DNA of 64,000 nt from Clostridia bacterium UC5.1-2E3 (GCA_001304875.1 BBZO01000014.1:26616-90615); one strand, 5' to 3'. Positions 23,042-35,300 are shown, counted from the first letter of the stretch. Made by a program: numbers and translations. The notes: generated by a model from the letters alone, not told the origin.

Positions 23042-23075
23042 TTACCTCCTGTCTCTATTAAAAGGCAGGAGGTAA
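23042..23075 (-). promoter_or_regulatory. Inverted repeat covering the ribosome site of the second regulator gene
   Basis: A perfect 10-bp inverted repeat (TTACCTCCTG 23042-23051 with CAGGAGGTAA 23066-23075, 14-base loop). In the minus-strand mRNA the 3' arm is the Shine-Dalgarno sequence of the gene starting at 23035, so folding would hide it. In the plus direction it is followed by TTTTT and could act as a terminator. It could also be a protein operator. Confidence 0.55.
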
Positions 23076-23117
23076 TTTTTGAATATTCGCCTTAAGTGAA
23101 ATTTTCTGCTAAAAGAA

Positions 23118-23408
23118 TTACTGCACAAAATCTCCGCCGCTTTTGCCGCTTGCCGCGTTCGTTTCCTTTTCTTTCGTGTCGTCAGAATCCGTTTCCTTGT
23201 CGGCAGGCTTGTCCGGCCGATACTCGAGAACATCCTCCACCCGGCATTCCAGAATATCGCAGAGCATTTCGACGGTGTGAGTGGAGACGTACATATTTTT
23301 CTTAAGTCTCCCCAGCTGTCCGGCACTGACGCCGTAATAACGGATCAGCCTGTATTGGGAGATCTGCTTCTCCTTCATAGTTTCCCATAATTTGTCGTAT
23401 GTGATCAT
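23118..23408 (-). CDS. Small Cro/C1-type HTH regulator, copy 1
   Basis: 96 residues with the same HTH (IRYYGVSAGQLGRLKKNMYV, THTVEMLCDILECRVEDVLEY) and a different acidic/polar tail (KETDSDDTKEKETNAASGKS). AGGAGG stands before the ATG at 23408. The leader (TTTTTACCTCCT-TCTATTAAAA) is shared with copy 2, so the duplication included the upstream region. It is the gene nearest to the divergent promoter at 23576 and may control it. Confidence 0.85.
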   Translation of the reverse strand: MITYDKLWETMKEKQISQYRLIRYYGVSAGQLGRLKKNMYVSTHTVEMLCDILECRVEDVLEYRPDKPADKETDSDDTKEKETNAASGKSGGDFVQ

Positions 23409-23927
23409 AGATTTTTACCTCCTATATCTATTAAAAAACAGAATGCGAATTTTGGATATTATCCATAAATAGATAATGAGTTATACGAGAAGTTTTATGC
23501 GAAAATTCATGTTGTTTTTTTCAGAGGAAACGGACTATATGCGAAAAATTTTTAAGTTAGTTTTGAAATGCCGTCTTGACATTTGACCGGCGTTCATATA
23601 TTATAAAAAACAACAGTTCTAAGTTCTGTTTCGGCGGTGATTCGAGTCCGCCGGTTTCTTGCATTTTTTAGTTTTTATCTTTTATTTTAGCTTATCAAAT
23701 GATTTTCCATGGAAGTTTAAGCTGAGAGTTTTTTAGGCGGAGGTGTTTTGTTTTATGCTGTGATACGTTTTTTAGTTCGGCGGATTATTTTTATCTATTA
23801 TTGTCTTTTGAAATCTTTTTTGATGTTTCTGTTATCTTGATTTTTCCCTTGTTTTCAGTTTTTTAATGTGGGCTTTTAAGACGTTCGGGATGAAAGAACC
23901 GTAGGAAAAGAAAGGCGGGGTATATGG
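23409..23927. other. A/T-rich intergenic region: divergent promoters and long leader
   Basis: 520 bp without a convincing gene. It holds the sigma-A promoter at 23576-23604 and then a T-rich leader of about 315 bases before the TTG start of the first surface protein. A CGGCGG/CCGCCG hairpin lies near 23632-23653 and a weaker AGCTT/AAGCT stem further on. A two-codon reading frame (ATG CTG TGA) preceded by AGGCGGAGG lies near 23755. I recognise no known riboswitch. Confidence 0.5.
23576..23604 (+). promoter_or_regulatory. Promoter of the surface-protein locus
   Basis: Consensus TTGACA (23576-23581), 17-bp spacer, TATTAT (23599-23604). It is the only strong promoter I see before the gene at 23928, implying a 5' untranslated region of about 315 bases. 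Confidence 0.7.
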
Positions 23928-26863
23928 TTGAATAAAATGTTTCAGAAAATTGCGGGAGCACTGACGGCTTGCCTGCTGTTTTCCGCGCTGCCGGCGGAGG
24001 TGGTTTCTGCGGCCGGATGGATCCGGAGCGGGACGCCGGGAACAGAGGACGGGCGAAATTCCGGGTGGTGGTATTCGCTCAGCGACGACGATTCCCAGTG
24101 GTATGCGGCGTCCGGGGAGGAGACCGTGGCATGGCACTGGATTGACGGGAACCGGGACGGCGCTGCGGAGTGCTATGCCTTCGACGCGTCGGGCTGGATG
24201 TACGCGGACACGGTGACGCCAGACGGGTATACGGTGGACCGAAACGGAGCCTGGACGGTGGACGGAGCGGTGCAGGTGAGAAATGTGCCGGTGGCCGGGG
24301 GGCGCTCCGGCGGGAATGTTTCACGGAAATCGGGCGGAAGTCCTGGGAGTGGAGATTCTGGGGGCGGAAGTGCCGGGAGCTGCGGTTCTGGAAACGGTAA
24401 TCACAGCGGCTCCGAAGAACACCCGGATCCCAGTGGACCCCAGGCGGCACAGGTCACATACACGGTAATTCTGGCAGATGAATCGGGCCATGCACTTAAG
24501 GAAATCCGTGCAAACGGCATGATCGGGGAAACGGTTTCTTTCAGCGAGTACACGGTTCCCGGCTATGAACTGAAGAGCGGACAGCCGCTTTCGGCGGTGC
24601 TTGAGCGGGAGGAAATGGTCTTCCGGGTCTATTTTGAGAAGCTGGAACAGGAAACGGCTTCGGGTTCGGATGCAGCAAGGCTCTTAAGCTACAGGATAGA
24701 ATACATCGATATCGACACGAAAACTGTCCTGGCGGCAGAGGTGGGGCAGGCAGAAAAGGGAACCGTGATCGAGATACCGGCGGCTGATATCGAGGGGTAT
24801 GCGGTCTGTCCGGACCAGCGGGAGGAGTTTAAGCTTCTCTCCGACAAAACGGTGCAGAAAATTTATTACGAGTACATTGCAATTGCATCACCTTCAGAGA
24901 CTCAGAAGGTAAAATGGCAGGTCCATTTTGTTGACCGGGAGGATCGTGCGATGAGGCTGTGGCCGTCCCAGTCGGGAACGATACAGGACGAGGGAATACT
25001 GACCATCAATTTCCCGGAAACTATCCGGACGGATGATTCCGTCTGGGAGAGCACGGAGACGCCGCCGGTGGAACGGGTGATTTATGGTCCGGGGCAGGCC
25101 ATCGAATACATTGAGTTCGTGAGAGCCGGGGATCTTCCGGAGGAGACCGATCCGGAGGAAGGAATGAAGGAACTTCTTCAGTCGTATCTGGAACAGGCCC
25201 GGCAGTACGAGGCGGAAATCACCGGGGAGGAGCCGGAAAAAATCCCGGACAGCCGTTTTATTGTGACGGACCAGGAAAAGAATGACGTGCGCGTGCGAAG
25301 CATCGCGAACCAGATAAACGACACCAGACCGCGGACCTTCTATGTGGTCGGGAAAAATTTCGTCCCCAACGGGAAGACACTGGCAGAATGGTTCGGCGAC
25401 GGGGCGGGATATTCCAATCTCCTCGAGGAGGTCATACACATCGGGACAGACACCTACTATGTCGCCCGGATGGGAGTCTGGAGAAAATTTTCCAGGGAAG
25501 GCTGCACCCACAGCTGGGATATAGAGAGGGAAAATGGTGCGTCATGCCTGGGAAAGGGAGCCGTGCTGTACGTATGTGAAAGATGCGGCGATGAACGGGA
25601 AGTGACGACGGCCCCGCTGGGGCATACGGACCAGAACCGGGATTCCATCTGTGACCGCTGCGGGCGGCGGGCGTTTCTGCAGCACGCGGGCGACGGGATC
25701 CGGGCAGAGCTTAATGGAAAGGAGCTTACATTTACCTGCATCAGCGAGGAGTATGGCGGCGGGATGCTGTACCTGGCGGATCAGACGGTATCGCTGGAAA
25801 TGTTTGGCGGATATGGCGGGACAGAATACGGGGACAGCAACGTGTTCAGATATTTCCGTGACGGATTCCAGAACGGGTTTTCCATCAAAACCGGAATACT
25901 GGGAACGGAAATCACCGGAACCAGCGGAACCGCCTATGCGTTCAGCCTTTCCAGGGAGGAGTATGACCAGTATCGGGAGCGCGTGACAGGGGCAGATTTC
26001 CTGCTTCGCGATAGTGAAAATGGGCAGGTGCTGGGCGTATCGGCGGATGGCTCGTATTCCTGGCAGGATGCGCCGGCAACAGACTACGGGATCCGTCCGG
26101 CCATCGTGCTGGAGATTCCGGACACTGGCCAGCCCGACCGGATCCACTGGAACACCGGGGATGTCCAGGCCAGGGAGATCGATGGAGAAACTTATATGTT
26201 CCGCTGCATCGATCAGAACTACTCGGACGGAGACGCGAACCACCGGCAGGCGGCGCTGTTTCTGGCGGAAACGGTGATCCCGGCCAACTACGGCTCGGAC
26301 TATGAGCTGGAGGAGACGGATGACGGGAGCCACCAGTACATATTCACCCCCGGACCTGTTGTGAGTTTCGGGGACAGCAACGATTACAAGTATTCCAGGA
26401 TCCGGCAGTGGCTGGGGGAATCGGAGGAAAATTTCTTCAACACGGAGCCTATCCGCATCGGCGTGGACTACGCTTTATGGGAAGCACGGCGGAGAAGGAG
26501 TATTCCGGCTTTGACAGCAACGATATCCGTGCCTGCTACATCGGGGACCAGCAGCTGACAGAGCGGGTGTTCATCCTCTCGGTGGATGAAGCCATGGAAT
26601 ACCGGGAATATCTCTGGAAATTTGACGGTTCGGAGGAAGAAAACCCGGACTCACAGTATTCGGCGTACTCGAAGGGGTACTGGCTCAGGAGTCCCATGGG
26701 AAACCGGGACGATTATGACACGGGCTATGCGTATGTGGTGGATCTGGTCAACGGAAACATCCATCCCGCCGCGGTAAAGCCAGAAGGCGTGACCGGGGAG
26801 GAGGAACTGGATACCACATCCGTGTATGGTATAAGACTGGCATTTACCATGCCGCAGGATTAA
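23928..26863 (+). CDS. Secreted MucBP-like/DUF6273 surface protein, one frame break
   Basis: About 979 residues. A signal peptide (ALTACLLFSALPAEVVSAAG) is followed by an N-terminal wall-binding-like module ending TPDGYTVDRNGAWTVDGAVQ, a Gly/Ser linker, then two MucBP-like beta repeats (YTVILADESGHALKEIRANG.. and YRIEYIDIDTKTVLAAEVGQ..). A zinc-ribbon-like CTHSWDIE..CERCGDE..CDRCGRR unit and at least two DUF6273-type lectin-like repeats follow; the second ends YWLRSPMGNRDD..YGIRLAFTM. A T-run near 26477 lacks one base (restores VDYAFMGSTAEKEYSGFD). There is no C-terminal anchor. The start is probably TTG 23928 after AAGGCGGGG; ATG 23937 is possible. Probably a secreted, wall-associated adhesin or scaffold. 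Confidence 0.75.
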
Positions 26864-26873
26864 GGAGGAAACA

Positions 26874-29800
26874 ATGATTAAGAGAAAGCTGCAAAAGGCA
26901 AAGAAACCAGTGATCTGGGCGCTGATTGCCGTCATGGCACTGGGAAATGCGGTTCCGGCATTCGCAGATGACCGGACCGGCGATGAAACGGGCATATCTT
27001 CCGGCGGGAAGGTACCCAGGGCAACATCCAATGATGCAGAGAAGGGAGCGGATCCCGTAAGAACATCGACATCCAACGACGCCGACAAAGAGTTCGATCT
27101 GGAGGACATGCCGGAGATCGGGAGCAACGGGTTCACGAAGTGGTTCTTTGACCATGTGGAGTTTGAGGAATTATGGGAGCTGGTGTCTGAGCTTTTGTCA
27201 GATGTGGAGAGTGAGGACGGAAAAGCCTTCTTTGCATGGATGGAGGCCAATGAGGAACGGTTTTTAAGGGCCTATGAGAAGTATGCCGGTTTCTCCATCG
27301 CTCTTCTCAGCGCGGCGACCGGGGATCTCTGGGATGAATGGTCCGGTGCCAAGATGGACTGGGACGGCGACGGGAGCGAGGAAAGCCCCTATGCGATCAC
27401 GTCACTGGCGGAGCTGATGGGACTCTCGGAAGCAGTGGCCCAGGGAGAAAGCTTCGACGGCGAATATTTTGAGCTCCGGGCCGACATTGATATCAGGGAT
27501 CTGGTCCTGAACGGCGGCAACTGGAACCCGATCGGATGGTATAAAAACAAGGCGGATTTAAGCGGGGCTCCGAAAACGGCCTTTAAGGGGACGTTTGACG
27601 GCGCAGGGAACACAATCTCCGGACTTAAATTTACAAAAAATGATTATGACTACTCCTATCTGGGGCTGTTCGGATTCATTGAGGATGCTACGATAAAGAA
27701 CTTAAATCTGGAAGCGGACGAGGTGTCCGGTACGGATAATATCGGACTGCTGGCCGGCTGTATGGAAGGAAATTCCATTATATACAACGTGACCGTAAGC
27801 GGGCCGGTCTATGCTGAAGGTGACGCCGGGGGAATCGCCGGCGAGATCACCGGCGGATCTTCCCGGGCGGTGATCGAGAACTGCATTGCGGACGGTGTGA
27901 CGGTCAATTCCGAGGGCGTCCAGGCTTTGCCGGCGGGATTGGCGGAAATGTCCAGAAGGCAGACCTGGTGGATGTCACCGTGCTGACTTACGACGGCGAC
28001 AGCAATCGGATCCAGGGCAAGGGCTACGTGGGAGGCATTGCCGGACGGCAGAACAACGCGGATATTTATAACTCCTATGTGTCGGGAACCATCGGGGGCA
28101 ACCGGACGAAGGCAGTCGGAGGAATTACCGGCCTGTATGAATCGGGGGACATTGTCGTGGCGCGGATGGCCGGTGAGATCAGCCGGACCAACAACGGGGC
28201 GGCCTCCCATGAGGGAAGCGTGATCGGAACCAGGGAGGCGAGGAACGGCTTCAGTTACGGGACGGAAAAGAATGACAGCCTCTCCTACCTGTATGTGGGG
28301 GACGATGCCAGGCGAAAACGCTGGTCGGCTCCGGAATTGCGGACGATAATACATGGACCATGGATGCCCATATCGGCTACTACACGGATTATGAAAAAAA
28401 ATATGTCCAGGTGGCAGGCTCCAGGGAGGAGGACTGCGGCGGGCGGTATTTCTACGAGGAGCTGGAGGATGGAATCCAGTACATCATCACCCAGAAGCTG
28501 GGCAAGACCCTGACCATTGACTATGCAGAAGGCGAGGATTTCAAGATCGACCATTTCGCACCGGGAAACCAGGGGGAACCGGTCCGCGGCTATCTGGTGT
28601 CCATCCCCCGGATCGACACGAAAAACGCTAACGGGACCTATGACACGGACGTGGCCACTCTCACGGCCCTCTCCGTGACCAACAACTCCTATTACCGGCA
28701 GATCGATAAGGACAACCCGTCCGCCATCGCTCCCGGATGCACGGTGACGGTGACGACCGCGGCGAAAAATACAGGCGGGAACCGCTATCAGATGGTCTAC
28801 GATGAAAATGAGGACGGGAAGGTGAAGCCGCCCACGTACACGGGTGAGGACAGCGACCCGCAGCCCATGACCTACATAAACGGGGGAACCTACTCGTTTG
28901 AGATGCCGGAGGCGGACACGGAGCTCAACGTGGAGTACGTGAAAGTGACGACGGAGCTTTCCATGGAGCCGGCACAGACGAGGATTTCTGTGACACAGAC
29001 CCGAACCGGGGACCGGAAACATCCGCAGATCAAGACGGAGGTAAGGGATGAAAAGGGAACGCTGATTGCCAGGTACATAAACGGAAAGCAGGATGTGTCG
29101 GTGCAGGTTCTCCCGGTGTCTATCCATGCGGAACATAACGGAGAAGGTTCGTCAGCGGATAAAACAGTGGTCTGGTCCATCGATGATACGGACCTGCTGC
29201 ATTTTGAGGACGGCTGGGCCGGCGGTTACACGACAAAGGATGCAAAGGTGATTCCCAACCTGGGCTCCAGCTTCATCCAGGAGATCATAAACCGGGAAGT
29301 AAAGGCCCAGGCGGACGGAAACTATGAGCAGGCCATCCGGAATACGGTCTATACGGATACCGCAGTGGTTACCGCGGCGACGAATCCTTCCACCAGCGTG
29401 GACAATAAGGCGGTTACAGGTACCTGTAAGGTGGATGTGACTTTCCAGATCCTGGACCAGACAACGGTCCGGGTGGAGGGCCTGGTGCTCAACCAGAACC
29501 AGATCACCTTCGATGTGGTGCGAAAACTGACCGGTGACCGGAAGAACCCGGAGGAAACCTACATTGTCACGAAGCCCGTCAGCCTGGATGCCAGCTTAAA
29601 CCCGTCCCAGCCGTTTTATAAAAATGTGACATGGGCGGATACAGAGGCCGGAAAGATCATCACACTGACGCCCGCGGGGACGAATAAGCAGAGCTGCGCG
29701 GTGGAGGTTGTGTATGACGCAGCGGGAAAGAATAACCCGGCATGGCTGCAGAACATCATCAATGCGGACAACACGAAAAAACGGCGGACGGCGGATATCT

Positions 29801-31229
29801 GAAGCTGGAGGGGGCCGGCAGTGTCACAGAGACCGTGACGGCGACCTCGGAGGACCAGACCCATGGTGTCGTCAGCGCAAAGTGTGAGGTGACGATCAAT
29901 TTCCGGACGGACGACCAGACCGTTATTCATCCGGAAGGGATTGCGTTAAACAGGCCCGCACTTGACTACGATCTGGTTTACAGCTTTACCGGGGATACTG
30001 ACTCGGAGCTCAAATCCAAAACCGGCTTTGGCCGCAGGGATACACTGACGGCCACCGTGCTCCCGGACATCGCGGAAAACGACGGACATAAGCCCTATGA
30101 CCGCACCGTGGTGTGGTCCAGCTCGGATGAGGACGCCCTCACGGTGGAAAACGGTGTTCTGACAGTGAACGAAAACGCTGCATGGATCAGGGACGCTTTA
30201 AAACAGGCCCCTTACCAGGCTGAAAAGACAGTGACGGTAACCGCAGAGACCAGGGACGGAGGAAAGCGGGCATCCTGCCAGGTGACACTGGCATTCCATG
30301 CCAACGCCATCGAGGCGGACCGGGAGACAGAGACCTTTGACCTGGTGCTTACAAAAACCGGCCGCAGATCCAGCCCGGTACTCACCTGGACAGGCAATGA
30401 GCCGGAGAAGTTCCAGGCAGCGATCTATTCGGACAAGGAGGGGCTGGCGAAGAAATGGGCAAGCAGTGACCCGTCTGTTCTCACAGTGGCTGCGGACGGA
30501 ACGGTGACGCCGGTTATTACCGGTCAGGACGGGACTATTATTGCGGAGTGGATTAAAAAGGCCATGGAGAAATCGCCTTACGAGGGCGAGGCAGAAGCCG
30601 TGATCTCCGTCTCCGCTTCTGATGGAAGCATGACTGACCGGATCCCTGTAAAGCTGGCATTTAAGCTGGTGGACAACACCTATTCCGGCGGCAGTTCCGG
30701 AGGCGGAGGCTCATCCGGAGGCGGCGGTGGCGGCGGAAGCTCCAGCAGCGGAGTGACACCGGGCGGAAGCACCTCTTCGTTTGTTGCCGGCGGACCTGCC
30801 GGATCCGTGACCGGAACCTGGATCCAGGATGGCGCGGGGAAATGGCTGTTTACCGGCCAGGGGCGCACCTACGCCAATGAGTGGGCCTACATTCACAATC
30901 CGTATGCAGCGGGTGGCCAGCCCTCCACCGACTGGTTCCGCTTCGACGAGAGCGGCTACATGGTGACAGGATGGTTCACGGATGCCAATGGGGATATGTT
31001 CTATCTCTGGCCGGTATCTGACGGAACCCTGGGCCATATGCTGACGGACTGGCACTGGATCGCAGGCGCGGACGGGCTGTACCGCTGCTACTACTTTGGT
31101 GAAGTATCCGATGGAACCAGAGGAAGGCTCTATAAAAACGCCGTGACGCCGGACGGCTTTACGGTGAATGCAAATGGCGAGTGGGTTGTTGACGGAGCTG
31201 TCCAGGTAAAGACAGCCATGACCCCATAA
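26874..31229 (+). CDS. Secreted GLUG/Ig-like surface protein with C-terminal wall-binding module, three frame breaks
   Basis: About 1,452 residues, 11 bp after the previous gene. A signal peptide (KPVIWALIAVMALGNAVPAFA) precedes a short acidic helical region and, at residues ~240-460, GLUG-type repeats (YLGLFGFIEDATIKNLNL, NIGLLAGCMEGNSI, YVGGIAGRQNNADIYNSYV, AVGGITGLYESGDI). From ~685 to 1270 come four Ig-like/BIG2-like units of about 150 residues with a repeated TGDRK-P motif and WSSSD-type strands. A Gly/Ser linker (30688-30780) then leads to a choline-binding-like C-terminus (GSVTGTWIQDGAGKWLFTGQ, WFRFDESGYMVTGWFTDANG) ending TPDGFTVNANGEWVVDGAVQ. Breaks: GG 27923-27924, GG 28311-28312 and A6 29776-29781. 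Non-covalent wall attachment is likely. Confidence 0.75.
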
Positions 31230-31314
31230 GTCTTTCATGTAAGCATGAGATGCCGGGATAAAACATTCCGGCGGATGCACCTTGACAACTGAATAGAAAA
31301 AAGGAGAGCTCAAG

Positions 31315-31440
31315 TTGATATGGCTTCTATTGGGGCGGCTGATCACCGCCCCAATAGAGATAATAAGCTTTAGGTGTGCTTTCTGGAGGCAGAAGGCAGA
31401 CGTAAGGCTTATTTTAGGAGTTACATATATTATAAAATAA
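31315..31440 (+). CDS. Possible small membrane protein
   Basis: A 41-codon frame from TTG 31315, eight bases after AAGGAG, reads MIWLLLGRLITAPIEIISF and then a basic tail. The first half is a plausible membrane helix. The perfect hairpin at 31326-31358 lies inside it and would limit translation. No homologue is recalled; this may be chance. Confidence 0.25.
   Translation: MIWLLLGRLITAPIEIISFRCAFWRQKADVRLILGVTYIIK
31326..31358 (+). repeat. Perfect 13-bp inverted repeat
   Basis: TCTATTGGGGCGG and CCGCCCCAATAGA surround a seven-base loop. It is not followed by a U tract (GATAATAAGC), so it is more likely a processing, stabilising or protein-binding site between the GLUG protein gene and the transglutaminase-like gene than a terminator. 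Confidence 0.6.
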
Positions 31441-31503
31441 ATCATTTATCATAATTTCAACAGTCGTTTACAAACAGAAAATAAAACATGAGGGGGAATA
31501 TGA

Positions 31504-32299
31504 ATGGAAAAGCAAAGAGTAAAACAACGGTTGCCGGTTATTCTGGCCGGAATTTTTTCCGCGGCTGTTTTCAATGACCGCACTGGCAGACAATAATGGT
31601 GTGAATGGAGGAACCTGGACAGACGGGGAAAATCTGACATGGGAGACCAATGATGGCACAGTTACAACGTTCGGCCGCGGCCCGGTGTTCGCAGACGAGC
31701 ATCCGGAGATCACCGATCCGGAATACTTTTTAAAGGAGCCGATCACATATCCGGTGGAGGTTTTGCAGGAACTTAGGAAATTTGTCAGCAGCTTTGACTG
31801 GATACATTCAGACGAGCTTACCAGGGTGCAGATGGTACATGACAGGATTTCAAATGGCTGCGGTCCGGATAACCGGAACAGGTATGAGCTGGATATTGAT
31901 ACTCCACATTTCAGTGTATTGTTAAACGGAAAGGGAATATGTAAAGATTTTGCAGCTGAATTTGCGAATCTTTGTAAATATGTCGGTGTGGAGTGTGTAA
32001 CGTACGAACCGTCATTCCTGCACGAAGCCTGCCTGGTCAAAATCGGAGATCAGTGGTTGGCAACGGATCCGACTGATTCAACTCCATTTTTCTTATCCAA
32101 TGGGAAAACATACCCTGTAGATTTTGAGACAGAATATAATCGTTATGCAAATGAGGTTCAGACGGAGATTGACGAGGCAGATGCGGGGCTTACGGATGAT
32201 CGGCAATCATTGGGTCTTGCATTGACATTTAAGATGACGTCGGGTGAGATCACTGCGGAGGAGTACGAACGGGAAATGCAAAAATTGTTTGGAAATTAA
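31504..32299 (+). CDS. Secreted transglutaminase-like protein, one frame break
   Basis: About 265 residues after restoring T5 at 31568-31571 (gives ILAGIFSAAVFSMTALADNN, a signal peptide with an ALA-D cleavage site). The core has the transglutaminase/protease-fold triad: Cys in LLNGKGICKDFAAEFANL, His in FLHEACLVKIGDQW and Asp in WLATDPTDSTP. Proteins of this fold cross-link, hydrolyse or remodel peptides outside the cell. Start ATG 31504 follows GAGGGGGAA; an ATG four bases earlier leads to a short frame. Its place between two wall-binding proteins and the giant isopeptide-type protein suggests that those are its substrates (inference). A+T content is higher than that of its neighbours. Confidence 0.75.
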
Positions 32300-32301
32300 A
32301 T

Positions 32302-32352
32302 GAAAAGCCTTCAACTGGCATCTGAAAGGAATGTTAGTCGGAGGCTTTTCTT
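32302..32352 (+). terminator. Hairpin before the giant surface-protein gene
   Basis: GAAAAGCCT (32302-32310) pairs with AGGCTTTTC (32342-32350), with a 31-base loop, just after the transglutaminase-like stop and about 25 bp before the giant gene start. TTTTC forms the 3' arm. It may be a partial terminator that lowers expression of the downstream genes. Confidence 0.4.
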
Positions 32353-32376
32353 ATGGGAAAGGAAGGAGAAAGGGAG

Positions 32377-35300
32377 ATGAACAGCTTGTTAAAAAGATTG
32401 AGGGGAGGAGCAAAACGGCTTATCTCGTTTTCAATGGCTGTGATGCTGGGAGTAATGACAATCGTCCCCTATTTACCAGTCTCAGACGTATGGGCGGCAG
32501 ATGGAACGACGGCAGTTCTGACATCAGCCTATGGCGACACGAACCTGGGACATAAGCTTTACTGTATAGACCATGGCGGTCTGGCTTATTATGGTATCGC
32601 TGCAGAGGGGGACATGTATGAAGCTCACAGACCGTCAACGGCTGGAATCTATGTCCCAGAACAAGATAGAAGATATATTTTCTGGGCAATGCTGACGATA
32701 AAAGCATCATTGGGTGACGTAAAAGCTAATTCAGTGCTTTTCAATATTAATAATGCGGCAGTAGCCAGGGAAAGAGGCAGATCAGTTCAATGGTCAGCGA
32801 GGAAGATCTGAAATCCTTGATTTACCTGGAAAGTACACGGGCAAAATATCCCTGGCTTGAGACTGTAGCTGCCAACAGTGAGGAATACATGCGGATGGGC
32901 GGTCTCCTCTCTGCTGGCGGCGGCGGTTCCTCTGTCAGCGGAAAGCCGATTCCTTCTATTCTGGCCAATGCTACGGGGCCGGCGACAGCGGTTCAGGTGG
33001 ATAGAAATACGATGACGCTGCAGTTTGATCCAAATGGTGCGGATGCAGATTTTATTCGGACCGTGCCGATTGAGTTTTCCAATGATAATGGGATTTCGTA
33101 TAGCCCGGCACCGACAGATGGCTGGACATATACGAAAACAGATACAAGTATTGTATTTTCTAACCCGGATCCTCAGCCACCCCAAGCACTTGTACGATTT
33201 AACGTGGACGGAACGCCCTATGCGTCAGGGGGAGCGGTTATACATCGGAGCTGGAGCTGATTGAGGATTGCCTTCAGATCTGGGAGTGTGTGCAGTGTTC
33301 CGGTACCCATACGGGAGGAACGCCGGCGACCAGCAATACCTGGGTGCACCAGCGGCTGGTATGGCTGGAGCTGGAAGGTCTGCCATTACGCTATTTTGCC
33401 GCGCTGGCCGGTACCCCTACTCCCATCGCCGGGAATGCGGGCATCACCTTCCAGGTATTCCGCCATGAGGAGGAATTTACAAGCAATTATAACGTCCAGC
33501 TTTATAAATACGACCATGAGACCGGGGAACCGCTGGAGGCTCCAGGTTTGCCCTGTTTGAGCGTTTCGATGACAAGGATGAAGTCAACCAGGAGCGCGAC
33601 GGCGCGGTGCAGCTTTATGAAGGCGGGGAGCCGTATGCCGGCGGTTACATGGACAATCCCGTGCTCTGGGATGGGTTCCGCAAAGTCGGATCTTTTGTGA
33701 CCGATGAAAACGGGTACGGTTCCCAGACCATCCAGCACAGGTATCATTACGATAAGACCTTCTGTGACGGCCATCCAGCTCCGGTTTTTGTCCCGGTGCC
33801 GGAACCGGAGGAGGACGAGGAGACCGGCGAGGTGTTAAACCAAGGCGAGATCGATGCGGCCCAGGCGGAAAACCGGGAAATGGCGAAAACCTGGCTGGCC
33901 TGTGCGGCCGCCTGTGAAGAGAAAGCCGGCGGCGATTTTGAAGGCGTGCATTTCCACTGGCTGATGCCCGATGTGGACCAGGGAGCCATCGAGGAGATTG
34001 CCGGCACGGGCGGCAATGAAGGCGAAACCCCGTCCGGCGGCAACACGGTGGAACCGGACGGCGCCACGTCCTACCGGGAGTCCGGATGCCAGGCAGACTG
34101 CCAGGCCACGTATGATAAATTCATCGCCATGAAATACAGTTATGCATTCAGCGAGTACCAGGCGCGCGATGGCTATATCCGCCATGATGTCCATGCAGAT
34201 GATCTCCCAATTGAGATTATCACGACAGATTCCTCAGAGAACGGTGCGAATGCTGCTTTTTCCGGGGAATACAGCGACAAAGAGTCCCTGGAGGCCGGAG
34301 TAACGACGGCATTTAACCGGGCGATGGAAGGTGCTGTGAAATACATGCAGTCCGCACTGGAAACAGCTGGCGAACCGGCTGCTGCTGCGACAGCCCGTGT
34401 GATCCCGGAAAAGATGTTCAAGAAATCAAGGGTGGTTCTGCAGGAGATCGTCTCCGCCGCGGGAATCCCGGTAAAGACGGCCAGCGATTCCGAGGCAGAA
34501 ATGGAAGAACTGGTGGAGTATGAGGAAATCGAGGAGGAGCTGGGAATTTCCGGACTGGAGGAGGATGCTCTGAATGGCCCTGGTACTTCCGACGGAAAAG
34601 GCCAGGGACCTGCCGGTACAGAAAACAGCGGTTCCGGGCCGGAGGAGTTTCCCGGAAGTCCGGAAACCGGTTCCGGTCTTAAGCTTCCCGATTTGCTGCC
34701 CGGAAAAGCGGACATTTCGGACTATGAGCTCCCGTTATTAAAGTCCTCTCCTGCAACGGCAAGCACATCAGACGCCGGCAAAGACGATGGAAACCATGCA
34801 CCGGGAGGAAATGAAGGAAAGAAGGACGAAGGGCCGAAAGATAGCCAGAACGAGGATGACGAGGATGAAGAAGACGATGAAGACAGGGAAATCCTCCTGC
34901 GTCCGCATCGGAGCTCCGTTTCCAGTGGAGCCGGAAAGCATCGGCGTTCCGCAGCCCGGATGGACGCAGAGATAATGACGGCCTGACCCAGGATCTTTTC
35001 ACCCCGGCATATGAGGCGTCCCTTGTGTCCGCCAGTGTGGGTGAAACCATCACGCCGGGTCCAGGTGATAACTACAGCCACTGCAACGATGCCGACGGCG
35101 AGGGAAATGCCTGGAGGGTCTACGATCACCGCACCGAGGGCGAAATCCACATCAACAAAAAGGACCTGGACCTTGCAGAGGGGGAGAATGATGGGTTTGA
35201 CGCCTACGGCGAGACCCAGGGCGACACCACCCTGGAGGGCGCGGTCTACGGGCTGTTCGCTGCAGCGGATCTGGTGCACCCGGATGGAAAAACGGGGACC

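Noticed and set aside
23620..23665. tRNA-like T-arm (GGCGG-TGATTCGAGT-CCGCC) as a possible attachment site of a mobile element
   Set aside because: The loop has ten bases instead of seven, no rest of a tRNA is present, and I found no direct repeat of it near the right end of the surface locus.
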